Source of the DNA: CAWCDJ01 sp963778675
Lineage (GTDB): Bacteria > Acidobacteriota > Terriglobia > Bryobacterales > Bryobacteraceae
DNA length: 64,000 nt
Direction: 5' to 3'
NCBI GenBank assembly: GCA_963778675.1
Contig: CAVZVI010000014.1
Location: forward strand, 310,001-374,000
Under the pieces are notes generated by a model. That model made no database searches, was not told the origin of the DNA, and was given only the letters and a program-made list of their open reading frames with translations. This document shows, one piece after another, positions 32,129 to 40,810 of this stretch. Positions within the stretch are counted from its first letter, which is position 1; the number at the start of each line of letters is the position of its first letter. Position numbers and translations under genes: made by a program.

Positions 32129-33456
32129 GCTTCGGCTTCCTTCCGCAGGCTTTCGGCCAGGCGCCGGGTGTCCCGGGGCGCCGTGAGGAACGCCGCCGAA
32201 GCGAGCAGCAGCGCGGCGCCGATATAGGCGATCGCGGCGACGGAGATCGCAAAGCTCAGGCTCTCGCGCTTGGCCAGGATGCCGATCACCACCGGCGCGG
32301 TGCCCGCCCCCACCAGCCAGCCGATCATATTCATGAAGCCGACCGCGGTGCCGCGCGCCTCGGGCCGCACAACGTCGAACACCGAAGCGAAAATATTCGC
32401 GTCATAGAGCCCCTTGAAGAAGCCCCATGCTGTCAGCGCGACCATCAGGACCGGCAGCGAAGTAGTCTGCCCGCACAAAACCACGAACGGAGCGCCGCAG
32501 GTGACGCCGATGGCCTGCACCATCATGCGCCCGCCCGGCTTGGTCCGCCGCATGACATCGGCCATCCAGCCGCCTACGGGAGAACCGACCATACTCGCCA
32601 GTTGCACGAAGATCGTGGCGGTCAAACCGGCCATGGCCAGGCTCAGCGAGAACTTGTCGTAGAGGAATTTGGGCATCCACGAGAGCAGCACCATGCCCAC
32701 GAAGTTGTCGCACATGAACGCGGCCATGAGCAGCAGGACCGACGGCGTGCCCCAGATCACCTTCAGGAAATCGCGCACAGGCAGACGCTGCTTCAACTCA
32801 GCGGTCGATTCGACGCCGGCGTCCGCTAGGTCGGCGGAACCCCGCCTGGGCTCGCGGAGGAAGCGGTTCAGGAGGATGCCAAGCAGGATGCCGGCCGATC
32901 CGAATACAACGAAGGAAAGGCGCCAGCCGTAGTACTGCCCGATCAGCCCGGCGAAGAATCCGCCCGCGATCGTCCCCATGTAGACGCTGGTCTGATGGAT
33001 GCCGATGGCGCGCGACCGCGTGCGCTTGCCGTGATAGTCGCTGACCATCGACATGGAGGCGGGAAAGTAGACCGTTTCGCCCAAACCTTCCGCCGCGCGA
33101 AAGAAGAGCAGATGGCCGAAATTCCGCGACAGTGCCGTTGCCGAGCAGATGACGCTCCAGATCTGCAGGCCCCACAACACCGCGGATTTCCTTCGCACGC
33201 GATCCACGAAATTCCCGGCGAACGGAGCGCAGACCCCATAGACCCAGGCAAAAGAGGACCCCAGCAGCCCCAGTTGCACGGAGTCGAGGTGCATCTCTTT
33301 TTCGAGCAGCGGAAACAGGGAGAAGATGGCCTGGCGGTCGGCGTAGTTGAGGAACGCGATGGTCCACAGCATGCCGACGACGTGCCATTTGTAGTTGGGA
33401 GACACGGCCTGCCCGGCTGTATTCAGATGGTCGGAATGATCTTTGGTGGTTGGCAT
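32125..33456 (-). CDS. MFS transporter, ACS (anion:cation symporter)-type sugar-acid permease
   Basis: A 443-residue membrane protein with about 12 hydrophobic segments. ACS/phthalate-permease-like signatures are visible: LNYADRQAIFSLFPLLEKE in helix 1, GLLGSSFAWVYGVCAPFAGN, the loop DRVRRKS (motif A type), and FRAAEGLGETVYFPASMSMVSDYHGKRTRSRAIG. Members move hexuronates, glucarate, sialic acid or similar organic acids by proton symport across the inner membrane. Coupling by a 4-base overlap to the GH67-N-like hydrolase suggests the product is an acidic sugar imported here. Confidence 0.88.
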   Translation of the reverse strand: MPTTKDHSDHLNTAGQAVSPNYKWHVVGMLWTIAFLNYADRQAIFSLFPLLEKEMHLDSVQLGLLGSSFAWVYGVCAPFAGNFVDRVRRKSAVLWGLQIWSVICSATALSRNFGHLLFFRAAEGLGETVYFPASMSMVSDYHGKRTRSRAIGIHQTSVYMGTIAGGFFAGLIGQYYGWRLSFVVFGSAGILLGILLNRFLREPRRGSADLADAGVESTAELKQRLPVRDFLKVIWGTPSVLLLMAAFMCDNFVGMVLLSWMPKFLYDKFSLSLAMAGLTATIFVQLASMVGSPVGGWMADVMRRTKPGGRMMVQAIGVTCGAPFVVLCGQTTSLPVLMVALTAWGFFKGLYDANIFASVFDVVRPEARGTAVGFMNMIGWLVGAGTAPVVIGILAKRESLSFAISVAAIAYIGAALLLASAAFLTAPRDTRRLAESLRKEAEA

Positions 33457-33467
33457 CGGCCAGAGCC

Positions 33468-34685
33468 TCAGGCGTTTTGAACGAGACGCGCTCCGTCATG
33501 CATGGCAGCGCGATTCACGAAAGCTACTTCACCGGCGATCCACTCCCGCATCCGCCGGCCCTCCGCGGTTTCCTGCGGGGCGGAGATGAAATCGAGGTCG
33601 AGCCCCAGCGCATCTTCCAGTTCGGCCGCAATGGCAGGCCAGACTACACCGATATCTCCGGTGATCGGAATGCTGCCCTCGAGGCGCGCGAACCCGGACA
33701 TCTCCATGCGGAAAGGCATTCCGGTCAGCTTCGTCTTCGGCAATCCCCGGTCGACCGCCGCCTGGACCTGTGCGCCCTGGCGCTCCTGCAACCACGCGGC
33801 CTCGAGGTTCGGATCGAGATCGATTCGAATCAGTGACTTCTCTTCCAGCGAATACGTCGGTTTGTGCCGCCATGCCGACCAGATGCCATGACCAGTGTAC
33901 AGTTCGAACGGGCCGTCGTGGATCTCCTGGGCCAACGCGATCGCCGATTCGACGATCACAGCGGCGCCCGCCAGAACCTCCGCGATCAGTTCGCACCGGC
34001 GCGTAATCGAAATCGCGTCGCCGATCGCCAGACCGACCTCGCCACCTCCGACCAATTGCGGAACCGATACCAGCACCGGGATACCCAGACGCGCTCCGGC
34101 GCCGATCATGGTCCGTGGATCAGATCCGAATCCCGCAATGGATTCGACGGTAGTGCCCGCCTGGCGGGCCAGTTGCTCCGCCTCGCGGGCCATGGCTTCG
34201 GTGCGCGGGCCGGACGGCCATGCCATGTTGCCCGCGGCCTTGATGATGATGCTTCCTTCGGCCGCCATGAGGCGGTCGTACAGGTCCCATCCTTGCGGGG
34301 ACCACTCTTCGAGCGCGCGGCGCTCTCCGGCGTTTAAAACCGTCGCTTCAAAGACGGCTCCCCTCGGGAGGATGCGGCGATCCAGGCCGAACTGCTCTTC
34401 CGCCGTAATCTTTACCCGCTTGACGCGATCGAGCGTGCCCGCCATTTCATGCGCCACTACCGCGGAGCTGGTAATGATGCCGTCCACCACGCGTTTGTGC
34501 ATCAACTCGGCGAGCAGCGTGGTGACACCTTCATGAATGTTCGGGCCGCTTCCGGTGACTACCACTACCTTGCCGCCGCGCTGTTTGGCGCCGGCGATCT
34601 GCTGCGCCGCCTGGTGTGTGCGGGCGCGCGAGGGTTCGGGCAGTGTCGACAGCCAGCTCTGAATCGCGGCGCGATCGGGCTTCAT
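33468..34685 (-). CDS. unrecognised 405-residue enzyme, possibly a Rossmann-type synthase
   Basis: I do not recognise the family. The N-terminal half has a nucleotide-binding look: KVVVVTGSGPNIHEGVTTLL followed by VVDGIITSSAVVAHEMAGTL, which faintly recalls deoxyhypusine-synthase-like or ornithine-cyclodeaminase-related (LOR/SDH C-terminal) proteins; also SIIIKAAGNMAWPSGPRTEA and GFGSDPRTMIGAGARLGIPVLVS, then VGLAIGDAISITRR. No leader or membrane segment is present, so it is cytoplasmic. Its start overlaps the stop of the KdsB-like gene by 4 bases, so the two proteins are made together and probably act on one pathway. Confidence 0.6.
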   Translation of the reverse strand: MKPDRAAIQSWLSTLPEPSRARTHQAAQQIAGAKQRGGKVVVVTGSGPNIHEGVTTLLAELMHKRVVDGIITSSAVVAHEMAGTLDRVKRVKITAEEQFGLDRRILPRGAVFEATVLNAGERRALEEWSPQGWDLYDRLMAAEGSIIIKAAGNMAWPSGPRTEAMAREAEQLARQAGTTVESIAGFGSDPRTMIGAGARLGIPVLVSVPQLVGGGEVGLAIGDAISITRRCELIAEVLAGAAVIVESAIALAQEIHDGPFELYTGHGIWSAWRHKPTYSLEEKSLIRIDLDPNLEAAWLQERQGAQVQAAVDRGLPKTKLTGMPFRMEMSGFARLEGSIPITGDIGVVWPAIAAELEDALGLDLDFISAPQETAEGRRMREWIAGEVAFVNRAAMHDGARLVQNA

Positions 34686-35428
34686 GATCCTGCTCCCGCC
34701 GCGGCGAGCAGCGCGCGCACGCGCTCGAGATCTTCGGCTGTATCCACGCAGACGGCCTCCCCGGTGCAGCGGGTTTCGGCGACGACGATCGGGATGCCAT
34801 GTTCGAGCGCCCGCAGCTGCTCCAAACCCTCGATCTGTTCCAGACGCGACGGCCCGAGCTGGCTGAATCGCGCCAGCGCATCGGCCGTAAAGGCGTAGAT
34901 TCCGACGTGGTCGTAGGCGCGGAAGTCCGCGGGGCGAAACCGGGGAAACGGAATCAGGGAGCGGGAAAAGTAGAGGGCCCTCCCGCCGGCGCCGGTCACC
35001 ACTTTGACGAAGCCGGGATTCGTATAGTCCTCTTCGCGCTCGATGCGCCTCATCAAAGTGGCGATTCCCGCCTGCGGCGTACGCGAGAGGAGATCGACCA
35101 CCTCGTCCACCATCCGCGGATCGAGCATCGGTTCGTCTCCCTGTATATTGACGATGATATCCGCGCCGATGCCGCGAGCCGCTTCCGCTACGCGGTCGGA
35201 CCCGCAGGCGTGCGACGGGCTGGTCAGCACCGCTTCTCCGCCGAACGCCTCCACCGCGCGCGCCACGCGTGCATCGTCGGTCGCGACAATGACACGGGAA
35301 ACGCTGCGCGTGGCGAGAGCCCTTTCATAGACGTGCTGTACCATCGGCTTCCCATGAATGTCGGCCAGCACTTTCCCCGGGCAGCGCGTGGAGGCAAAAC
35401 GGGCCGGAATCACGCCGATCGCATTCAT
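34682..35428 (-). CDS. kdsB: KdsB-like CMP-3-deoxy-D-manno-octulosonate cytidylyltransferase paralogue
   Basis: A 248-residue nucleotidyltransferase closely fitting KdsB: VIPARFASTRCPGKVLADIHGKPM (given in two pieces: VIPARFASTRCPGK, LADIHGKPM), VATDD, SDRVAEAAR, VNIQGDEPMLDP, YFSRSLIPFPR and YDHVGIYAFT. KdsB activates KDO with CTP for lipopolysaccharide. Here it lies among catabolic genes (sialidases, MFS, aldolase) and is coupled by overlap to the unrecognised 405-residue protein, so it may be a specialised paralogue acting on another 3-deoxy-ulosonic acid. The ATG at 35428 was chosen because it gives the exact KdsB N-terminus and leaves a 2-base gap to the sialidase gene. Confidence 0.85.
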   Translation of the reverse strand: MNAIGVIPARFASTRCPGKVLADIHGKPMVQHVYERALATRSVSRVIVATDDARVARAVEAFGGEAVLTSPSHACGSDRVAEAARGIGADIIVNIQGDEPMLDPRMVDEVVDLLSRTPQAGIATLMRRIEREEDYTNPGFVKVVTGAGGRALYFSRSLIPFPRFRPADFRAYDHVGIYAFTADALARFSQLGPSRLEQIEGLEQLRALEHGIPIVVAETRCTGEAVCVDTAEDLERVRALLAAAGAGS

Positions 35429-35430
35429 CG

Positions 35431-36468
35431 TTACCTGGTCTTCCACTCCCGCGGATTGATCACCACGTGCTTGATGCGGATGCGCTTCCACGTATAGGTG
35501 ATCTGCAGGTTGCCGTCCCGTCCCTGAATGATCGCCGGATAGGAATATTCGCCCGGTTCGTTCTCGAGCACATAGTGGGTCCCCCAGGTCTTTCCATCAT
35601 CGTCGGAGAAAGCGAGATTCAGGGGGCTGCGCGCGGTCGCCGTGTCGTTGAAAACCAGCGCGACTCGGCCATCGGTCATTTTCACCGCGTCGATGCCGGC
35701 ATCCGGATTGGGCAGCTGGGTCTTGGTGACCGGACCCCAGGTGCGGCCGCCGTCGTGTGACGTCGATTCGACAATCGCCCCGATCGTCCGGGTCGAACGC
35801 ATCAGGGCGCGCACGGTGCCGTCCTTCGTCTCCCAGATGGTGGGTTGAATCAGGCCTTTCCGCACGCTGTCGTAAATCAGGGGGCCATGAATCGTCCACG
35901 TCTTTCCGTCATCGGTGCTCCGCTCCATCCAGGCAGTGTACGTTTGGTAGGCTTCGACGGAAGTTCCGGCCAGAATCGCGCCATCGGAAAGCGTGATCGG
36001 CTTGCATCGGATCGGACCCAGCAGGCCGGCCGGCAGATAGACGACATCGCTCCAGGTCTTCGCGTCATCCGTGGACGTCCGGTAAGCGCCGATCCAGTTC
36101 TGTTCATCGGGTCCCAGCTTGAAGAACAGCCAGATTTTTCCGCCGGAATCGCGAAAGAGCACGGGGTTCCACGTGGGGACCTCCGGGAAATGGGTCATCG
36201 CCTCGGGGGCCGACCACGCTCCCCCCTTGGGCTTGCTCGACATCCAGATCTCGACGCTCGGATCCCTCTCGTGCTTTCCTCCGAACCATGCGGCCAGCAG
36301 TTTGCCATCCGGCAATTCGAGGATGGTGGACGCGTGACACTGCTCGAAGGGCGCCTTTTCGAAGATAAACTCCGACACCTCGGTCTTGATTTTCGGGCCT
36401 TGGGCCCATGCGCTGCAAACGCAGAATCCGGCCGCGAGTAAGACCCGCGAGGTCCGTAACGCTTTCAT
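35431..36468 (-). CDS. BNR-repeat exo-alpha-sialidase-like protein, secreted
   Basis: A 345-residue protein: signal peptide (MKALRTSRVLLAAGFCVCSA, cleavage near AWAQ), then the compact sialidase-superfamily propeller of the 'exo-alpha-sialidase' type (QCHASTILELPDGKLLAAWF, GGKHERDPSVEIWMS, WNPVLFRDSGGKIWLFFK, STDDGKTWTIH, SHDGGRTWGPV, AFSDDDGKTWG). It differs clearly from the sialidase-like protein at 28621. The ATG at 36468 overlaps the aldolase stop as ATGA and is the start of the signal peptide; longer readings of the frame are not supported. Confidence 0.82.
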   Translation of the reverse strand: MKALRTSRVLLAAGFCVCSAWAQGPKIKTEVSEFIFEKAPFEQCHASTILELPDGKLLAAWFGGKHERDPSVEIWMSSKPKGGAWSAPEAMTHFPEVPTWNPVLFRDSGGKIWLFFKLGPDEQNWIGAYRTSTDDAKTWSDVVYLPAGLLGPIRCKPITLSDGAILAGTSVEAYQTYTAWMERSTDDGKTWTIHGPLIYDSVRKGLIQPTIWETKDGTVRALMRSTRTIGAIVESTSHDGGRTWGPVTKTQLPNPDAGIDAVKMTDGRVALVFNDTATARSPLNLAFSDDDGKTWGTHYVLENEPGEYSYPAIIQGRDGNLQITYTWKRIRIKHVVINPREWKTR

Positions 36469-37416
36469 GATTTCGCATCCTCCCAGGGTTGCATCCACGT
36501 CTTTTCCCGCAGCCATTGGCGGCACCAGGTCCGGTAGGCATCCACCTGCGCGCGCCGGTGCGGCGAGAGCGGCAGGGGTAGCGGTCCGGATGAAAGGCCG
36601 CGGGCTTCCAGGCCGATCCGCACGGCCCAGGGAATGGGCAGTTTTACCACCTCTTCGATGACCCGGTCCAGATCGTCCTGCCGGCTTCGCGCCAGGGCGA
36701 GGTCTCCGGCGCGGTGAGCGTCTACCAGCGACACGAGAAGCTCCGGCAGAAAGCAGGCGATGCCGGAGATCACGCCGTCCCACCCCGCGCTGATCGCGTC
36801 CAGGGCCAGCGAGTCGTCCCCGACGAAAAGGTCGAACTCGCGCACTCCCTTCGCCTCGAGGAGTGGAGACAGGTGCCGGGATTGCCCGCTGCTGTCTTTG
36901 ATCCCGGCGAGGCCCGCATCCGATTCGAGCAGGCGCACCAGGTTATCGAGTTCCAGTCCGTTGGTAAAGGACGGCAGGTGGTAGAAGAGGCACGGCACTT
37001 TCACGGAGCCGCTGACCACTCTGGAGTACTCGAGCAGGTCTTCCTGCTGGTACCGGAAAAAGTACGGCATCGGCAGCAGGACGGCCCGGCATCCCGCATC
37101 CGCGGCCAGGCCGGCAAGGCGCAAAGTCTGGGGAAGCGTCTGAGCGCCGATTCCGGCGAGCACCGCGAAATCGCCGTTGGCCCGTTTGGCGGCCTCCATG
37201 ATCAGGCAACTGCGCTGCTCGATACTGAGAGCCGGCGTACTCGCCGGTTGCTCCTCCGATGACGACCCCCTCGATCCCCCGCGCGGCGACAAATTCGATC
37301 AGGTCCGCAAAGGTCGCGAGATCCGGCTGGCCGTCGCCGTCAACCGGCGTTGCTAATGCAGCCAGTACGCCTCTGTGCAGGGTCTTGGAGAGAAGGGGGG
37401 CTGCCGCCTCTGGCAT
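36465..37416 (-). pseudogene. DapA/NanA-type aldolase (dihydrodipicolinate synthase family), one-base frameshift
   Basis: The protein begins MPEAAAPLLSKTLHRGVLAA with LATPVDGDG and runs to the family motif GGATGEY in one frame; after an extra base near 37236 it continues PALSIEQRSCLIMEAAKRA, VLAGIGAQT, AVLLPMPYFF, VPCLFYHLPSF (Tyr of the active-site YN(P) region as YHLP), GIKDSSGQS (Schiff-base Lys) and GDDSLALDAISAGWDGVISG in another frame. All catalytic motifs survive, so the gene is either recently inactivated or mis-sequenced. Family members include N-acetylneuraminate lyase, KDG aldolase and DHDPS. Its neighbours (sialidase overlapping at 36465-36468, IclR regulator) favour a sugar-acid aldolase. 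Confidence 0.8.
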
Positions 37417-37509
37417 GAGAACGAATCTACCACGAACGAAGTCGGGTGGACAAGATTTTCGAAACGAGAGTTCACTACTGACAGAATTACCACTGAGAGT
37501 GAAACGCCT

Positions 37510-38295
37510 CTACTCCGCTTTGAGCCGTTCCGAAATCATGCGGGCCGAGCGGCGGACGGCGTCCACCAGCTTTCGCTCATCGGTGAGCCGGGCCTCCGGC
37601 AGAGACACACTGAGCGCCGCGGCCACGCGGGTGGCCGATACCCAGATCGGCGCGCCGAAGCAGTACCCGCCGGTCGTACTTTCTTCCCGGTCGACGGCAT
37701 ATCCTTGTTCTCGAACTCTTCGGAACTCGTCATCCAGCAGAGCCGCGTCGGTGATGGTGCGGGGTGTGAAGGCGTGCAGCCCGTACGTCGTCAGCAGATG
37801 CTCCCGGAGCGTCTCAGGCTGATGGGCCGCGATGCATTTGCCCACCGAACTGGCGTAGGGCGGGATCAGGCCGCCCACGACGTTATACATGCGGATGCGC
37901 TGCGGGCTGTCGACGACTTCCACGATTTCGATGTGATTCTGGCGGAGAAAGGCGAGGCTGACGGTCTCCCGGAACTCCCGGTTGAGGTCCCGCATCGCAG
38001 GCTGTGCAGCGAGTTTGACCCTTTCGAGGAGCCGGTCGGATTGGAGAGAGAAGCCGGAGCGCGACAGCGCAAAAAGGTCGCCTGGCCTTCTTTCGAGCAG
38101 CCCCTTCTTTTCGAGTGTGCACAAGATCCGAAAGACAGAGCTCTTCGATTGGCCGATCGCCTCGGTCACCTGTAACAGGGAGACCGGCTCGGGACTCTGG
38201 CTGACGAGTTCGATGATGTCGATGGCGTTGCCCACCGCCCGGATAAAGTAATCTTCGTTGCGCACCTTAGGCCGGGGCGGCTCCGTCTTTGGCAT
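37510..38295 (-). CDS. IclR family transcriptional regulator
   Basis: A 261-residue regulator with an N-terminal winged helix (residues ~16-80: NAIDIIELVSQSPEPVSLLQ, IGQSKSSVFRILCTLEKKGL) and a C-terminal IclR effector domain (LVGGLIPPYASSVGKCIAA with the usual 'G...p.h.tA.GkA' pattern; GYAVDREESTTGGYCFGAPI). IclR proteins bind small organic acids such as keto-deoxy sugar acids or glyoxylate. The gene is between the aldolase operon and the divergent second large hydrolase, making it the likely local regulator. A repeat unit of the candidate operator covers its own start codon. Confidence 0.9.
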   Translation of the reverse strand: MPKTEPPRPKVRNEDYFIRAVGNAIDIIELVSQSPEPVSLLQVTEAIGQSKSSVFRILCTLEKKGLLERRPGDLFALSRSGFSLQSDRLLERVKLAAQPAMRDLNREFRETVSLAFLRQNHIEIVEVVDSPQRIRMYNVVGGLIPPYASSVGKCIAAHQPETLREHLLTTYGLHAFTPRTITDAALLDDEFRRVREQGYAVDREESTTGGYCFGAPIWVSATRVAAALSVSLPEARLTDERKLVDAVRRSARMISERLKAE

Positions 38296-38397
38296 GCTGT
38301 TTCAATCTACCTCACGGGGGCAGGAACGGCAAACAATGCCAGGGATTTAGTGGCGATGCTGTTTCAGAAGACCTCTTGTTGTGATAGATATTGAAAC
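38294..38397. promoter_or_regulatory. candidate IclR operator region: two copies of ATGCTGTTTCA-N4-ACCTC plus an inverted GTTTCA
   Basis: Copy 1 (38294-38313, over the IclR start codon) and copy 2 (38356-38375) agree at ATGCTGTTTCA and ACCTC and differ only in the 4-base centre. A TTGAAAC at 38391-38397, just before the hydrolase ATG, forms an inverted match to GTTTCA. The placement in the intergenic region between iclR and the divergent gene suits repression of both. On the other side of iclR, upstream of the aldolase, TTTCGAAA (37457-37464) is a short palindrome with related bases. Confidence 0.45.
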
Positions 38398-38398
38398 T

Positions 38399-40810
38399 AT
38401 GATTCATTCGAGACATGCTCTAGTTCTCGCCACGCTGCTGCTCGCCGGTTCTGCCTGGGGAGCGGACTTCCAGAATGCGATCGTTGTCTCTCCCGCCGCC
38501 ACTGCCATGCCCGTGCGGAAGGCATCCCAGATGCTGCGCGAGGAGATCGAGAAGCGGACGGAGTTGCGTCTCGCCGAGGGCCACTCGCTTCCGTCCGCCG
38601 GCCGGCCCTTCATCCTGCTGGGCACCAACAGCGAGGTCCAGGCAATGGCGCCGGACCTGTTCCGCGGGCTTCCCGCGGCGCCCGAGGGTATCGACGGCTT
38701 TCGCGTTGCCGTCACCGGCGATTCCGTGGTCGTGGCGGGCAACAGCAATCGCGCGGTAGTGTTCGGCGCCGGCTACCTGCTTCGCCACGCCGAGATGCGG
38801 CGCGGGAAGATCCTCCAGCTCCCGGAAGGCTTGAAGGTTGCGACTGCGCCGAAATATCCGATCCGCGGCCACCAATTGGGCTACCGGCCGAAGGTGAATG
38901 CCTACGACGCGTTCACGGTCCCCATGTTCGAGCAGTACATCCGCGACCTGGCGGTGTTCGGCACCAATTCGATCGAACTCATCCCCCCGCGATCGGACGA
39001 CGCCGATCAAAGCCCGCATTTTCCCTTGCCCAAGATCGAGATGATGGAGCAGGTCTCGCGTATCTGCGACGAGTACGGCCTGGATGTCTGGATCTGGTAT
39101 CCGGCCATGGACAAGGACTACTCCGACCCGGCCACCGTGGAGTTCGCATTGAAGGAGTGGGCCGAGGTATTCCGCCGCCTGCCGCGCATCGACGACGTTT
39201 TCGTGCCGGGCGGCGACCCGGGCCATACCGAGCCCAAGTACCTGCTGGCGCTGCTCGAGAAGCAGACCGAGAGCCTGCACAAATACCATCCCAATGCACA
39301 TATGTGGGTTTCGCCGCAGAGCTTCTCGAAGGAATGGATGGACGAGTTCTACCAACTTCTCCAGGCGGAGCCGAAATGGCTGACCGGAATCGTCTTCGGA
39401 CCCCAGATCCGCGACAGTCTCCCGGAACTGCGTAGGAGGGTCCCGGCACGCTATCCGATCCGCCGCTACCCGGACATTACACACAGCATCAACTCCCAGT
39501 ATTTCGTGCCCGACTGGGACCTCTCCTACATGGTGACCGAGGGCCGCGAGGTGGCCAATCCACGCCCGCTCGACGAGCGCGCCATCTTCGAGGCGTACAA
39601 AGACTACGCAATCGGGTTCAGTACCTATTCGGAAGGCGTCAATGACGACGTGAACAAGTTCGTCTGGAGCATCCTGGGTTGGGACCCGAACGCCGACCTG
39701 TCTGCCTCGCTGCGCGAGTTCGGCCGCTATTTCATCGGCGACGAAGTGGGCGACGATTTCGCCGCCGGGCTGTTCGCCCTGGAACGGGACTGGCGCGGCC
39801 CGCTGCTGAGCAACGAGGGAGTGGATACGACCTTCCAGATGTTCCGCGACATGGAGAAGCACGCCACACCGCAGATGAAGCTCAACTGGCGGTTCCAGCA
39901 GGCGCTCTACCGGGCCTACTACGACGAGTATGTGAGGCAGCGCCTGATCTACGAAACGGCGCTCGAACAGCAGGCGCTGGGCCAACTGCGCCAGGCCCGG
40001 CGCATCGGCTCTCAACTGGCGATGCAGGAGGCCAGGCAGACGCTCGACAAAGCCGTGACCGAGCCGGCCGCCCCAGACTTGCGGGCGCGTCTCATGGAGC
40101 TGAGCGAAGCCCTCTACGGCAGTATCCACGCACAGTTGAGCGTCGAGAAGTACCAGGCGATTGCGGTCGGCCGCGGCGCCAGTTCCGATACCGCCGATGT
40201 GCCGCTCAACAACCGCTGGTGGCTCGAAGAGCGCTTCCGCGAAATCGGCGCCGGGGCCGATGAAAACGAGCGGCTCGCCGCCATCGATGAGGTTGTGAAC
40301 CGCACCGACCCGGGCCCGGGAGGCTTCTACGACGACCTGGGCGACCTCTCGCGCCAGCCTCACTTGGTGCGCGGACCCGGATACCCTTCCGATCCCGCAT
40401 TCCTGCAATCTTCCTACGTGGGAATCGGACAGGCCGGCGTGGGGCGGATCAACCTGGTGAACGGCTACCAGACCAACTATCCGAGATCGTGGGTTTCGGT
40501 AGGCGGGGCCCTAAACGATACGCCGGTGAAGATGCGGTATGAGGGGCTCGATCCGCATGCCGGGTACAAGATCCGGGTGGTCTACTCCGGCGGAGATACC
40601 GGGCCGAAACTGCGCCTGGTTGCCGATGGGAAGTACGAGATCCACCCGTGGCTGAAGAGGCCGGTACCCTTCCATCCCCTGGAATTCGATATCCCCAAGG
40701 CCGCAACCGCGGGAGGCACGCTGGACCTCACGTTTTCGCGGGAGCCTGGATTGAGCGGCAATGGCAGGGGCCTCGAAATCGGCGAAGTCTGGCTGATTCG
40801 CAAGAATTGA
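38399..40810 (+). CDS. large exported glycoside-hydrolase-like protein with GH67/GH20-type N-terminal domain (paralogue 2)
   Basis: An 803-residue protein with a Sec-type signal peptide (MIHSRHALVLATLLLAGSAW). The layout is the same as in the protein at 29768: the alpha/beta N-domain (ASQMLREEIEKRTELRLAEG, GFRVAVTGDSVVVAGN, VVFGAGYLLRHAE), the barrel (YPIRGHQLGYRPKVNAYDAF, LAVFGTNSIELIPP, YGLDVWIWYPAM, DDVFVPGGDPGHTEPKY, YPDITHSIN, TYSEGVNDDVNKFVW), a helical part with NNRWWLEERF, and DPGPGGFYDDLGD before the C-terminal beta domain. The partner motif GVNDDVNK replaces GVHDDVNK. The ATG at 38399 is preferred to the in-frame GTG 18 bases upstream because it begins the signal peptide. Confidence 0.75.
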   Translation: MIHSRHALVLATLLLAGSAWGADFQNAIVVSPAATAMPVRKASQMLREEIEKRTELRLAEGHSLPSAGRPFILLGTNSEVQAMAPDLFRGLPAAPEGIDGFRVAVTGDSVVVAGNSNRAVVFGAGYLLRHAEMRRGKILQLPEGLKVATAPKYPIRGHQLGYRPKVNAYDAFTVPMFEQYIRDLAVFGTNSIELIPPRSDDADQSPHFPLPKIEMMEQVSRICDEYGLDVWIWYPAMDKDYSDPATVEFALKEWAEVFRRLPRIDDVFVPGGDPGHTEPKYLLALLEKQTESLHKYHPNAHMWVSPQSFSKEWMDEFYQLLQAEPKWLTGIVFGPQIRDSLPELRRRVPARYPIRRYPDITHSINSQYFVPDWDLSYMVTEGREVANPRPLDERAIFEAYKDYAIGFSTYSEGVNDDVNKFVWSILGWDPNADLSASLREFGRYFIGDEVGDDFAAGLFALERDWRGPLLSNEGVDTTFQMFRDMEKHATPQMKLNWRFQQALYRAYYDEYVRQRLIYETALEQQALGQLRQARRIGSQLAMQEARQTLDKAVTEPAAPDLRARLMELSEALYGSIHAQLSVEKYQAIAVGRGASSDTADVPLNNRWWLEERFREIGAGADENERLAAIDEVVNRTDPGPGGFYDDLGDLSRQPHLVRGPGYPSDPAFLQSSYVGIGQAGVGRINLVNGYQTNYPRSWVSVGGALNDTPVKMRYEGLDPHAGYKIRVVYSGGDTGPKLRLVADGKYEIHPWLKRPVPFHPLEFDIPKAATAGGTLDLTFSREPGLSGNGRGLEIGEVWLIRKN

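Noticed and set aside
28621..37416. A canonical sialic-acid (nan) operon
   Set aside because: No NanK, NanE or N-acetylglucosamine genes, the aldolase could be of another subtype, and the propeller proteins' catalytic residues are not confirmed, so only a general acidic-sugar role is proposed.
38420..40408. Long minus-strand open frame (662 codons) opposite the second large hydrolase
   Set aside because: Composition artefact of GC-rich codons; Leu/Val/Arg/His-rich with no domain, while the plus strand carries a signal peptide and motifs shared with a paralogue.
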